From Clostridia bacterium (GTDB taxonomy: Bacteria > Bacillota > Clostridia > Christensenellales > Borkfalkiaceae): a stretch of 24,160 nucleotides of DNA. Shown piece by piece: positions 7,372-14,148 of the stretch. The notes below the pieces were generated by a model. That model had not been told where the DNA came from and ran no database searches. It saw nothing but the letters and a program-made list of their open reading frames with translations. The position numbers and the translations under genes are program-made. Each line of letters opens with the position of its first letter. Position 1 is the stretch's first letter. Location of the stretch: positions 1-24,160 of the forward strand of contig CAAGAM010000027.1 in assembly GCA_900767815.1 (NCBI GenBank), given 5' to 3'.

Positions 7372-7400
7372 ATTATATCAATTTAAAATAAAAAAAGCAA
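7372..7400 (-). promoter_or_regulatory. Candidate sigma-A promoter of adhE
   Basis: On the minus strand TATAAT lies at 7372-7377 and TTGCTT at 7395-7400, with a 17-base spacer. The -10 box is perfect and the -35 box is weak, which suits an activated or regulated promoter. Confidence 0.55.
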
Positions 7401-7415
7401 ATACTTATTTTCTAT

Positions 7416-7443
7416 ACCGTTATATACAAAACGATATAACGGT
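7416..7443. other. Perfect inverted repeat at the end of the LysR gene
   Basis: The 10-base arms ACCGTTATAT and ATATAACGGT enclose an 8-base loop and touch the LysR stop codon. On the minus strand a T-rich stretch follows only about 18 bases later. A weak terminator or a regulator-binding site for the downstream adhE promoter are both possible. Confidence 0.45.
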
Positions 7444-8366
7444 TATTTCAGATATTTACGCTTTGCGTCGTTCAGCTCGGTGATAAAGGCTTTGTCCGTT
7501 TTCGTGAGGGTGTAATCCTTTTTATAAATAAGAACGTCTTTATAAACTTTCGTATTATCGGCGCACTTTCTCATCGTCAGACCGTAACGCTCTGAAATGT
7601 CGCCTGGGACGGGCGAAACCCATATATACGCGTTTTCGTTTTCGGCTAAAACGTCAAATTGGCTCGCGCGTTCGAAAACGAATATGCGCCTGTCCACGTC
7701 GTCCGGAAGTTCTTCCTTTTTTATCTCCGAAAGGGAAACCGAAGGAACGTAAGGGTCGGCATGCGCGATCTGAATATACCCCTCGAGGTCGGCAAAAGTA
7801 ACGTCGTCCTTTTTTGCGAGCGGGCAATTTTTATTCATTAAAAGAACGTAGCCGAATTCCGCTATCATTTCGTAATTGAGATTTTTGCTTTCCGCCATGT
7901 CGCGGAACTGCTTATCGTAAACGGAGGCGTATCTCACGATGCCGAGTTTATAATCCTTTTCGAGGATGTTGGTTATCGCGCGCATGTTGTTGGTTTCCTT
8001 ATAATAAACCTCGCAACGATCCGTTTCCGTCAAATGCTTGGAAAACTGCGCGAAAGCGTGCGAAATGTAGCTCACTCTCGGCGCGGAAAGGGAAAATACC
8101 GTCGTGTATTTCTTTTCCTTGAACTCCTCTTCGATGCTGTCTATCTGTCGTATTATTTTTTTTCCGTAAGAAATAAGCCTTTCCCCGTCGGAAGTTAAAG
8201 TTATGCCTTTCGAATTCCTGTCGAAGATGACTATGCCAAGCTCCTTTTCAAGCTCTTTTATCGCCCTCGAAAGGTTGGGCTGAGCGATGAAAAGCTCTTC
8301 TGCGGCTTTGTTGAGCGAGCCTGCTTTTGCAACGGCGACGGCATATCTTAAATATACGATGTTCAT
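7443..8366 (-). CDS. LysR-family transcriptional regulator
   Basis: The 307-residue protein has an N-terminal winged helix-turn-helix (residues 1-60; GSLNKAAEELFIAQPNLSRA then IKELEKELG and FDRNSKGITLT). A periplasmic-binding-like effector domain follows (about 90-300). Length is normal for the family. The effector is unknown. Unlike most LysR genes it is not divergent from its likely target; it lies upstream of adhE in the same direction, with 132 bases between, and may control adhE through the inverted repeats in that gap. GGGAG lies before the ATG. Confidence 0.93.
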   Translation of the reverse strand: MNIVYLRYAVAVAKAGSLNKAAEELFIAQPNLSRAIKELEKELGIVIFDRNSKGITLTSDGERLISYGKKIIRQIDSIEEEFKEKKYTTVFSLSAPRVSYISHAFAQFSKHLTETDRCEVYYKETNNMRAITNILEKDYKLGIVRYASVYDKQFRDMAESKNLNYEMIAEFGYVLLMNKNCPLAKKDDVTFADLEGYIQIAHADPYVPSVSLSEIKKEELPDDVDRRIFVFERASQFDVLAENENAYIWVSPVPGDISERYGLTMRKCADNTKVYKDVLIYKKDYTLTKTDKAFITELNDAKRKYLK

Positions 8367-8463
8367 TTATTCACTCCCGTAATTGCTCCCGATGCAGACT
8401 TTTCGTTGCGGTTTTCGCCGCTGTCGGGCATCAAACGCCGTTTCTGCAAATCCTTTATGATTA

Positions 8464-8492
8464 TTGTAGCTTATTCTCGCATTTTTTTCAAG
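8464..8492 (-). promoter_or_regulatory. Candidate sigma-A promoter of the LysR gene
   Basis: On the minus strand TACAAT lies at 8464-8469 and TTGAAA at 8487-8492, with a 17-base spacer. The predicted leader is about 90 bases. Confidence 0.55.
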
Positions 8493-8549
8493 CGATATCG
8501 TAAAATTTATCTATATTTTTTTAAAAATCCCGCTTTAACGCGAAAATTT

Positions 8550-9419
8550 TCAGAAATCCCAGTCGGGAATGAAACTTTCGGAGGAAGAACGCAGTTCCTG
8601 CGCGAAATATTCGGTTATACCGAGCCTTAAAAGTTCTTCGTAAACGCGCTCGTATTCCTTCGCCGTTATCGGGCGTTTAAGCTCGGGAAAGCCATCGACG
8701 TTTCCGAAAGGAGTATACTGCGCCATAAGCGAAATATACGCGCCGTTTTTTCTGTTTTCCGCGAACCATCCGAGCAATTTCTTGCTGTCGGGTACGCAAA
8801 GCGGCATTATCATATGCCTTACGACAACTCCGCTTTTCATCATTCCGTTTTCGAAAAATTCCGTCTTTTTGGAATTCATCATGAACGTAATCGCCTTTTC
8901 CGCCACCGAAAAATAATCGGCTTTGCCCGTATAACGCTTCGATATCCCGGGCGAATAAAATTTCAGATCGGGAAGATAAATATCGACGTAAGGGTCGATG
9001 ATTTCAAGCGTTTTCGGCGTTTCGTAAGAATGGGTGTTGTAAACGACGGGTATTTTCGGGCGGTAGATTTCAAACGCCTCGGCGATTTCGGGTACGAAAT
9101 GAGTGGGCGTGACGAGATTCACGTTGTGAACGCCCGCGTCTTCGAGCTTTTTGAAAATATCGGCAAGTTCGCGCGGCGTAATCTCCTTTCCGCGCTCCGA
9201 ACGGGAAAGAGAATAGTTCTGGCAGAACGCGCAGCGGAGCGAACAACCCGTAAAAAATACCGTTCCCGAGCCGTTTTTTCCGCTTATCGGCGGCTCTTCG
9301 AACATGTGCGGGTAAAATTTCGCAATCCGCATAACGTTCTTTTCGCCGCACGCGCCCGCTTTTTCGGCTCTGTTTGTTTTGCAGTTTAAGGGGCATAACC
9401 CGCATTCGGTATCAAGCAT
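8550..9419 (-). CDS. PflX-like radical SAM protein
   Basis: The 289-residue protein has the radical SAM cluster motif GCSLRCAFCQNY (Cys59, 63, 66) and a second N-terminal cysteine set (Cys6, 9, 13, 24) that may hold an auxiliary cluster. The order and sequence style match the PflX/TM1552 group, annotated as pyruvate formate-lyase activase-like. The true substrate of that group is not settled, and no glycyl-radical enzyme gene is in this window. It is divergent from metK, which makes its cosubstrate SAM; that may be chance. The ribosome site before the ATG is weak. Confidence 0.85.
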   Translation of the reverse strand: MLDTECGLCPLNCKTNRAEKAGACGEKNVMRIAKFYPHMFEEPPISGKNGSGTVFFTGCSLRCAFCQNYSLSRSERGKEITPRELADIFKKLEDAGVHNVNLVTPTHFVPEIAEAFEIYRPKIPVVYNTHSYETPKTLEIIDPYVDIYLPDLKFYSPGISKRYTGKADYFSVAEKAITFMMNSKKTEFFENGMMKSGVVVRHMIMPLCVPDSKKLLGWFAENRKNGAYISLMAQYTPFGNVDGFPELKRPITAKEYERVYEELLRLGITEYFAQELRSSSESFIPDWDF

Positions 9420-9479
9420 GGTTCAATTTCCGTTTTCAGGTGATTTATTACTGAAATATTTTATCATATATTATTAGAT

Positions 9480-9508
9480 TTGACAAACGTTTTAAAAGGT
9501 GATATATT
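9480..9508 (+). promoter_or_regulatory. Sigma-A promoter of metK
   Basis: TTGACA at 9480-9485 and TATATT at 9503-9508 have a 17-base spacer. The leader of about 40 bases has no room for a SAM riboswitch. Ribosome site GAAGAGG is at 9543-9549. Confidence 0.8.
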
Positions 9509-9556
9509 TATTACGACCACAGTCAATGACCACAAATACATTGAAGAGGTTTATTC

Positions 9557-10723
9557 ATGAACAAATTTTTTACAAGCGAAAGCGTTACCGAAGGGCATCC
9601 CGATAAAATCTGCGATCAGATATCCGACGCGGTTCTGGACGCGATTTTAGCAAAAGACCCTATGGCGAGAGTTGCCTGCGAAACGTCGACTACGACGGGG
9701 CTTGTTCTCGTTATGGGCGAAATTTCCACTAACTGCTACGTCGATATTCAGCAGATAGCGAGAGACACCGTGCGCGAAATCGGCTACGACAGGGCAAAAT
9801 ACGGCTTCGATTGCGACACTTGCGCCGTACTCACAGCCATTCACGAACAGAGCGCGGATATAGCCCTCGGCGTGGACGATTCCGTCGAACACAGAGAAAG
9901 CGGCGACGAAGCGGATAGATTCGGCGCGGGCGATCAGGGCATGATGTTCGGTTATGCGACGAACGAAACGGAAGAATATATGCCTATGGCGATCATGCTT
10001 GCGCATAAACTCACGAGAAAGCTCACGGAAGTTAGAAAATCGGGGCTTCTCCCCTATCTTCGTCCGGACGGAAAAAGTCAGGTAACCGTCGAATACGAGG
10101 ACGGAAAGGTGAAGAGGGTTGACACCGTAGTCGTTTCCACTCAGCACAGCGAACAGATTTCCTGCGAGGATTTAAGGCGCGACGTTAAAAAATACGTCAT
10201 CGAAACGACTATCCCCAAGGAACTTCTCGACGAAAAAACCAAATATTTCATCAACCCCACGGGCAGATTCGAAATAGGCGGCCCTCACGGCGACAGCGGG
10301 CTTACCGGCAGAAAAATAATCGTCGATACTTACGGCGGAAGCTGTCCGCACGGCGGCGGAGCGTTCTCCGGTAAGGACCCGACGAAAGTTGACAGAAGCG
10401 CGGCATACATGGCGAGATATATCTGCAAAAACGTCGTGGCGGCGGGGCTTGCTTCCGAATGCACCTTAGAAGTCGCTTACGCGATCGGCGTTGCGAAGCC
10501 CGTTTCGCTTTTCGTCAACACCAAAGGCACGGGCAAACTTCCCGACGGCAAAATTGCCGACATAATCTCCAAGGAATTCGACCTTCGCCCCGCTTCGATA
10601 ATAAAAACGCTCGATTTAAGGCGCCCCATTTACAAAGCGACCGCGGCATACGGGCATTTCGGCAGACCCGAATTCCCGTGGGAAAAGCTCGACAGGGTCG
10701 ACGATCTTAAAAAATACTTATAA
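9557..10723 (+). CDS. metK: S-adenosylmethionine synthetase
   Basis: The 388-residue protein is full length. Signature segments are GHPDKICDQISDAVLDAI near the N-terminus, GAGDQGMMFGYA in the middle, and GGGAFSGKDPTKVDRSAAY in the last third, which hold the ATP, methionine and metal sites. It makes S-adenosylmethionine from methionine and ATP in the cytoplasm. It is a single-gene unit with its own promoter. Many Firmicutes control metK with an S-box riboswitch; the short leader here shows none. Confidence 0.98.
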   Translation: MNKFFTSESVTEGHPDKICDQISDAVLDAILAKDPMARVACETSTTTGLVLVMGEISTNCYVDIQQIARDTVREIGYDRAKYGFDCDTCAVLTAIHEQSADIALGVDDSVEHRESGDEADRFGAGDQGMMFGYATNETEEYMPMAIMLAHKLTRKLTEVRKSGLLPYLRPDGKSQVTVEYEDGKVKRVDTVVVSTQHSEQISCEDLRRDVKKYVIETTIPKELLDEKTKYFINPTGRFEIGGPHGDSGLTGRKIIVDTYGGSCPHGGGAFSGKDPTKVDRSAAYMARYICKNVVAAGLASECTLEVAYAIGVAKPVSLFVNTKGTGKLPDGKIADIISKEFDLRPASIIKTLDLRRPIYKATAAYGHFGRPEFPWEKLDRVDDLKKYL

Positions 10724-10812
10724 TCGTCTGATTTCCGCAATTCGCGCCGTTCAATCTATTGTACAGCGCTTTTCTGCGGCAATTTGTTTCATCGATTTAT
10801 TATACGGCTGAA

Positions 10813-10856
10813 AAAAGACTGCAATCCTATCCTTTCGGATCGGTTTGCAGTCTTTT
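10813..10856. terminator. Two-way intrinsic terminator
   Basis: Perfect 12-base arms AAAAGACTGCAA (10813-10824) and TTGCAGTCTTTT (10845-10856) enclose an inner ATCC/GGAT stem. A-rich and T-rich ends sit on both sides, so it can stop transcription from metK (+) and from the surface-protein operon (-). Confidence 0.85.
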
Positions 10857-10942
10857 CATTTTAAGCATTTTACAACACCTTTCGCGTTTTATTTGTAATT
10901 TCCGTATGCGGTTTTCATTACGGAGTTTAATCGGGTTTGATT

Positions 10943-11764
10943 TCAGTTAATCCGGCTTGTAAAATAACCGGGATTCTCCGCCCCGCCGTCGATACGGGCG
11001 TAAGTTTTGTCTATATGCGCGGGGTCGTAAGAAGTACCCGCTCCTCCCGAAAGTTTTTCGCATGACTGAAACATTACGGTAGAATCGGTTACGTTATCCG
11101 TATTCCACCCGCTTCCCGCATATATGGAAACAAGCTTGCTGCATCTATAGAACATATGAGTCATATCCGTAACGGAAGCGGTATTCCACGATGAAAAGTC
11201 AAGCGTCGTCAAGGAAGAACAATCGTAGAAAGCATATTGCATATCCGTGACGCGCTCGGTATTCCACGAAGCGATGTTTTTCACCTCCGCCAACTTGGTG
11301 CAATGGAAAAACATACCGATCATATTCGTGACCATTCCCGCATCGAAGTTTGAAAAATCGATTGACGTCAGCCCCGTGAGATTATTGAACAAATAACCGG
11401 AATCGGGATTAGCGTAAATTCTTCTGTCTGAAAGAATATACGCCTTCGGTCCATTAGTGTACAGTTTTATTTTACCCGCTCTATTTACGTCGACGTTTTT
11501 CGGCACGATTCCCGCAACTTCATTTTCGTAATCCTTCGTCAGCCCGAACACGACCTCCGTCACGTAACTGTCCATAGCTTTTCTGAAATCCTTCCCCGGC
11601 AAAAGCACGTCTATGCTCGTTAAGTTCAAGGTAAGAGTTCCCGCCCGCTTTTCAATCACGTACTTGCTCACGGTGAAAGTTGCGGCAAGCAGAAAAATCG
11701 CCGAAAGCAGAGAGAGCAACACGATTATACTTTTATGTCGGATTTTATTCATAAAATTTTTCAT
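10943..11764 (-). CDS. BspA-like (DUF285) surface protein with SKYV-type N-terminus
   Basis: I chose the ATG at 11762-11764 because GGAGAAAG precedes it; this gives 273 residues and a 16-base gap from the upstream gene. A longer frame exists but overlaps that gene. A basic start and a hydrophobic segment (about 15-33) are followed by TVSKYVIEKRAG, similar to the other two proteins of the operon. The second half holds four BspA-type repeats, each with a form like MTHMFYRCSKL and SWNTxxVTDM, as in DUF285 leucine-rich repeat proteins. These repeats often mediate binding to host or bacterial surfaces. No sorting motif is seen, so it is either secreted or held by its N-terminal segment. Last gene of the operon before a strong terminator. 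Confidence 0.85.
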   Translation of the reverse strand: MKNFMNKIRHKSIIVLLSLLSAIFLLAATFTVSKYVIEKRAGTLTLNLTSIDVLLPGKDFRKAMDSYVTEVVFGLTKDYENEVAGIVPKNVDVNRAGKIKLYTNGPKAYILSDRRIYANPDSGYLFNNLTGLTSIDFSNFDAGMVTNMIGMFFHCTKLAEVKNIASWNTERVTDMQYAFYDCSSLTTLDFSSWNTASVTDMTHMFYRCSKLVSIYAGSGWNTDNVTDSTVMFQSCEKLSGGAGTSYDPAHIDKTYARIDGGAENPGYFTSRIN

Positions 11765-11780
11765 ACACTTTCTCCGTCTG

Positions 11781-12317
11781 TTAAAAAATCTGCTCGGCAC
11801 GCACCGAAACGCTTATATTTTCAAAAACGTAATCCTGCGAAAGAAAGCTTGCGTTAACCACCGAAAAAACCATGGTATGCTCGCGCGTTTGCGTTGTTCC
11901 CGCCGCAAAACGCCCGACGTCGCTAATCGTAACCGTTTTTCTGTCCGCCGAAACCGTACCGTTTATTTCGTCCACGCTTATCGCAACGCCTTCGGGCAAA
12001 GCCTCGTTAAACCTCACGATCACGTCGTATTTAAACGACAGTTCCGCCGTTTTTCCGTCTTTTGTATTCGTAACGACAAGGTTATACGAGGCTTTCGTAA
12101 CTCCTTGTCCGCAGTCGATCGTCAGATTATCGGAGGAAGTTCCGCGCGCGTCCATAATCAGAACCGAAACCCGCGCGTTGTCCCCGCCGCTCGAAGAGGA
12201 AAGATTTTTCGCAAAAGAAACGCCGCATGCCATGATAAAAATGGCTGCGGAAAGGATAACGAGCGCAAAAGCAAATTTTACGCCGTTTCTCTTTTTTGTC
12301 CTTACGTTTCTTAACAT
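11781..12317 (-). CDS. Secreted protein of TasA/CalY-like type
   Basis: The 178-residue protein has a basic start, a hydrophobic segment (about 14-33), then SFAKNLSSSSGGDNARVSVL and a beta-rich remainder with alternating hydrophobic residues. The short polar linker followed by an 'ARVSV' strand resembles the start of mature TasA/CalY (camelysin) proteins, which are processed by SipW-type signal peptidases. No SipW gene is in the window. It lies between two other secreted proteins, and GGAGAAAAAG precedes the ATG. A matrix or fibre role is inferred from family and context only; direct sequence support is thin. Confidence 0.65.
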   Translation of the reverse strand: MLRNVRTKKRNGVKFAFALVILSAAIFIMACGVSFAKNLSSSSGGDNARVSVLIMDARGTSSDNLTIDCGQGVTKASYNLVVTNTKDGKTAELSFKYDVIVRFNEALPEGVAISVDEINGTVSADRKTVTISDVGRFAAGTTQTREHTMVFSVVNASFLSQDYVFENISVSVRAEQIF

Positions 12318-12432
12318 CTTTTTCTCCGTTTGCTGTTCTTTTTTTCGCGTTTCGGGTTTGCCCGTCGGATTTTCTTCCGATTTCTTAAAATTCTTACTTT
12401 ACGGGTTCTCTAAGTACGTCTTTTCGCCCCGA

Positions 12433-13206
12433 TTACCGGGAAAGCTGCGTCACCTGCATAACAACAAGAAGGTCGATTTCCGTGCAGACGTCTTCAATCG
12501 TCCAGTCGCCGTAAGAAGCGTAACTCTTGTCATTTGCGCAACGGCCGAGGATGGTGTCGAGTTCGTCGTTTGTTATATTGGGAAATTCCGGATCTCCTTC
12601 ATACGCCCACTCCCAGACAAGTGTGTAAGTTGTTTTCTCCAATATGTCACCGGGTTTTTTTACGCTGCTGGCGGAATTGAAGATCATGTTATGAAATGCT
12701 CCGGCAACATCATGAAGCGTTGTTTTTTCCATACCGGGTAAGACATCGCCGTTCTTTTTGAGCGTCCATTTAACGGGGTTATACACAATCTCTCCCCCGC
12801 CGGCTTTCTGCATTTTAAGCGTGACGTCCTTTTTGGGCTCTATTCCCATCGCTATCAACGCTTTCACTTCTGCCTGTCCCTCGATCGTAAAGGTCATGGA
12901 GCCTGTCGTTCCGGGTGCAATTACGTTATAATCGCCGCTTGCTTTTACGGTAAGCCCTGTGGTGTCTTTGGTAACTTTGCTTGCTTTGTCGTCAAACTTA
13001 TAGTTTTTGCCAAAAAGATTGCTGCCGTCGATTTCCATGGTATAACCCCATTTGGCAACCTGCGCCTTACCCGTGCTTCCGCCGCTCGTTACGTACTTGG
13101 AAAGAGTGTATCCCCCAAAGCTCAGAATTGCGATTAACGCAAGCAATAAAGCTATGATAACCGTTGTTTTTTTGTTGTTCTTCCTTTCGGATTTCTGTTG
13201 TGTCAT
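12433..13206 (-). CDS. TasA/CalY-like secreted protein (SipW-dependent type)
   Basis: The 257-residue protein has a Lys/Asn-rich start, a hydrophobic segment (about 15-33), then TLSKYVTSGGSTGKAQVAKW. This is the typical N-terminus of SipW-dependent-type proteins in Clostridia, with cleavage expected near the end of the hydrophobic stretch. The mature part is predicted beta-rich, with PGTTGSMTFTIEGQAEVKA typical of the family's sandwich domain. TasA-like proteins form fibres in the biofilm matrix. It is the first gene after a 340-base leader that holds a probable c-di-GMP riboswitch core and a terminator, which fits control of a matrix component. GGAGG lies 9 bases before the ATG. Confidence 0.78.
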   Translation of the reverse strand: MTQQKSERKNNKKTTVIIALLLALIAILSFGGYTLSKYVTSGGSTGKAQVAKWGYTMEIDGSNLFGKNYKFDDKASKVTKDTTGLTVKASGDYNVIAPGTTGSMTFTIEGQAEVKALIAMGIEPKKDVTLKMQKAGGGEIVYNPVKWTLKKNGDVLPGMEKTTLHDVAGAFHNMIFNSASSVKKPGDILEKTTYTLVWEWAYEGDPEFPNITNDELDTILGRCANDKSYASYGDWTIEDVCTEIDLLVVMQVTQLSR

Positions 13207-13317
13207 TTCTGACGTCCTCCATAATTATTTTCATATTTTCAAACGGCTTAATGCCTGTTTGTTCCTTTTTCGCCCTCTCTCTCCGTTTGTCTGCCCTTAA
13301 CAAGGATTTTCGGAAAT

Positions 13318-13364
13318 AAAAAAAGGTTGCAAGACAGTATCGTTATCGATACTATATTGCAACC
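13318..13364 (-). terminator. Leader terminator (probable riboswitch expression platform)
   Basis: On the minus strand GGTTGCAA and TTGCAACC close an outer stem, AGTATCG and CGATACT an inner stem with a four-base loop, and seven T follow immediately. It lies about 110 bases before the first ORF and just after the aptamer-like segment. It is a textbook intrinsic terminator placed inside an untranslated leader, so it is probably conditional. Confidence 0.85.
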
Positions 13365-13382
13365 GGGCGTACTCTTTTAACC

Positions 13383-13490
13383 AAACGCAGGCTCGCATTC
13401 TCGCGGTTTCCCGCGCGGCGAAACGTTGTTTGTAACAAAGTTCCTTGGCTTTGCGTCACCGCCTCACGACGGTTTTGCCGACAAGTATTC
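13383..13490 (-). promoter_or_regulatory. Probable c-di-GMP-I (GEMM) riboswitch aptamer
   Basis: On the minus strand the order is GGCAAAACC, a stem CCGTC/GGCGG closed by a GTGA tetraloop, then GGTGACGCAAAGCC (core GACGCAAAGCC at 13447-13457). These are the most conserved parts of the c-di-GMP-I class: the GGCAAA segment, the P2 stem with a GNRA loop, and the GACGCAAAGCC joiner. The 3' half contains a CGCGG-GAAA-CCGCG hairpin and does not fold into the usual P3 by eye, and I find only a weak P1. The core match is good; the class and the 3' boundary are less sure. Confidence 0.62.
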
Positions 13491-13549
13491 AATTATTTAA
13501 AGGAAAATTTATAAGCGGTTTTGCCGCTTTTCCCCTTTTATGCACCTTC

Positions 13550-13578
13550 ATTATACACGACTTAAAACCGCTTGTCAA
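13550..13578 (-). promoter_or_regulatory. Sigma-A promoter of the secreted-protein operon
   Basis: On the minus strand a perfect TTGACA (13573-13578) and a perfect TATAAT (13550-13555) have a 17-base spacer. A start near 13543 gives a leader of about 337 bases. A promoter this strong ahead of a conditional terminator implies that control is mainly by attenuation. A small AAGCGG/CCGCTT stem lies near the transcript's 5' end (13514-13530). Confidence 0.85.
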
Positions 13579-13610
13579 GCATTTTTCGACGTTTTAAACA
13601 ATTTTCGGAA

Positions 13611-13635
13611 CTTTCGGAAATTTTGCTTCCGAAAG
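13611..13635. other. Hairpin in long intergenic region
   Basis: The 9-base arms CTTTCGGAA and TTCCGAAAG are separated by 7 bases. ACTTTCGGA is also repeated directly next to it (13610 and about 13648). No T-run follows on either strand. The rest of 13636-13799 holds repeat copy 3 and nothing else that I recognise. Confidence 0.4.
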
Positions 13636-13697
13636 GCACCAAGAACTTTCGGATAAAAAATTCTGTCCGTCAGACTATCCGCAAGTGATTTTTATCT

Positions 13698-13722
13698 GTT
13701 AATCGACTTATAGACGGGTTTT
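13698..13722 (+). repeat. Dispersed intergenic repeat, copy 3
   Basis: GTTAATCGACTTATAG is at 13698-13713, followed by ACGGGTTTT. It is identical over 16 bases to copies 1 and 2, and is flanked at a distance by AAGTGA and TCACTT. Confidence 0.7.
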
Positions 13723-13799
13723 CATATATCGATTCACTTCTCGCGTATCGTATTATTCCCGGTCGGTATGCCAGCCAAGAATAACTCTTTAAAGAGCGG

Positions 13800-14084
13800 T
13801 CATTTTGAAAATGCGGCGGCGTAAATTTCAGATTGCTCGGGAAGGTGCGTTATATACCCGACGGGAATTTTATTATCGGTTGCTTTGATTATTTCTCTTG
13901 CTCCCTCTTCGCCGAATGCGCCGCATAGCTCGATGCAGCCTATACCGTCGTTATACAGCTCTTTTGCGATTTTCGCCGCTTCTTTTATGCTTGAAACGCC
14001 GATAATCCGCGCTTCGCCGTTATGTATTTCGGCTCTGTCTTCCGCGCTGTTAAAATCTCCCGAAATTAAAAAAGCAAATTTCAT
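13800..14084 (-). CDS. DUF6506-type small protein
   Basis: I take the ATG at 14082-14084 (94 residues, MKFAFLISGDF) as the start. The frame extends further only through a TTG that overlaps the upstream gene. The protein has an alternating alpha/beta look with IIGVSSIKEAAKIAKEL, IELCGAFGEEGA and VGYITHLPEQ, which matches the DUF6506 family as I remember it. The fold suggests a small ligand-binding or enzyme-like domain, with function unknown. It is the last gene after the membrane protein (64-base gap). Confidence 0.7.
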   Translation of the reverse strand: MKFAFLISGDFNSAEDRAEIHNGEARIIGVSSIKEAAKIAKELYNDGIGCIELCGAFGEEGAREIIKATDNKIPVGYITHLPEQSEIYAAAFSK

Positions 14085-14148
14085 GTCCGTTACATCCGAA
14101 TCTGAGCCGCTTTTTATATTGTTACGGCTCGTTTTATGTATTTTTACG

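Noticed and set aside
7311..7442. Rex operator before adhE
   Set aside because: Only half-like pieces (TTTAACA) are seen; no TTGTnnA-n8-TnnACAA-type palindrome.
9486..9556. SAM (S-box) riboswitch before metK
   Set aside because: The leader after the sigma-A promoter is only about 40 bases and has no S-box motifs or terminator.
13067..13303. Minus-strand frame starting upstream of the TasA-like gene
   Set aside because: Overlaps the real gene in another frame; highly charged and without ribosome site; it lies in the leader after the terminator.
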